Below are positions 63,999-64,000 of a DNA stretch of 64,000 nucleotides, piece after piece. A model generated the notes under the pieces. It was not told where the DNA came from. It worked only from the letters and a program-made list of their open reading frames with translations, and ran no database searches. Numbering within the stretch: position 1 is the first letter of the stretch; the number at the start of each line of letters is the position of its first letter. Both the position numbers and the translations under genes were made by a program. The DNA is from Trichinella spiralis. Lineage: Eukaryota > Nematoda > Enoplea > Trichinellida > Trichinellidae. The stretch is taken from assembly GCA_000181795.3 (NCBI GenBank), contig CM012954.1, positions 16,877,443 through 16,941,442 on the forward strand. Direction: 5' to 3'.

Positions 63999-64000
63999 CC

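Overview
This is a eukaryotic nuclear window: AT-rich, with intron-rich protein genes on both strands, microsatellites and repeat-rich gaps. The gene set is animal (synapsin, IFT80, LRCH, endophilin-B). Compact introns of about 50-70 bp and a calpain that follows nematode TRA-3 from end to end point to a nematode, probably not a close relative of Caenorhabditis. The species call is inference. Exon models were built by hand from splice sites, reading-frame phase and recalled homologues. For NOP53, adenylate kinase, DGAT2, endophilin-B, calpain, LRCH, IFT80, PSMC2 and synapsin the summed exon lengths are exact multiples of three.

Layout. Positions 237-2170 (+): NOP53, ribosome biogenesis. 3933-8412 (+): two tandem copies of a secreted cysteine-rich gene with a 22-nt microexon. 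8909-9579 (-): an unrelated secreted cysteine-rich protein. 10398-11081 (-): intronless RAB28. 11803-13602 (-): DGAT2/MOGAT-type acyltransferase. 14909-15374 (+): a small Trp/Pro-rich gene I do not recognise. 17536-18597 (+): cytosolic adenylate kinase. 19081-22213 (-): endophilin-B with a BAR domain but no SH3 domain. 24331-27086 (+): calpain-5/TRA-3. 28121-33944 (-): LRCH (LRR plus calponin homology). 34244-38190 (+): IFT80. 38551-40756 (+): proteasome ATPase PSMC2/RPT1. 41813-48136 (+): tripeptidyl peptidase II. 48993-51500 (-): synapsin.

From 51.5 kb to the end I find no intact gene. The gap holds a decayed piggyBac transposase (about 55957-56868, minus strand) and six copies of a roughly 105-bp repeat, four on the plus strand and two on the minus. 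Each repeat carries CAGTGG...CCACTG arms and, in the better copies, a frame reading C-X2-C ... H-C. A larger repeat around it has inverted arms at 60318-60478 and 61846-62010. This repeat family and the duplicated secreted gene are the least explained parts of the window.

Functional links: PSMC2 and TPP2 act in successive steps of cytosolic protein breakdown and lie about 1 kb apart on one strand. LRCH and IFT80 are head to head across about 300 bp. RAB28 and IFT80 are both cilium genes; synapsin is neuronal. Three introns appear to use GC-AG splice sites.
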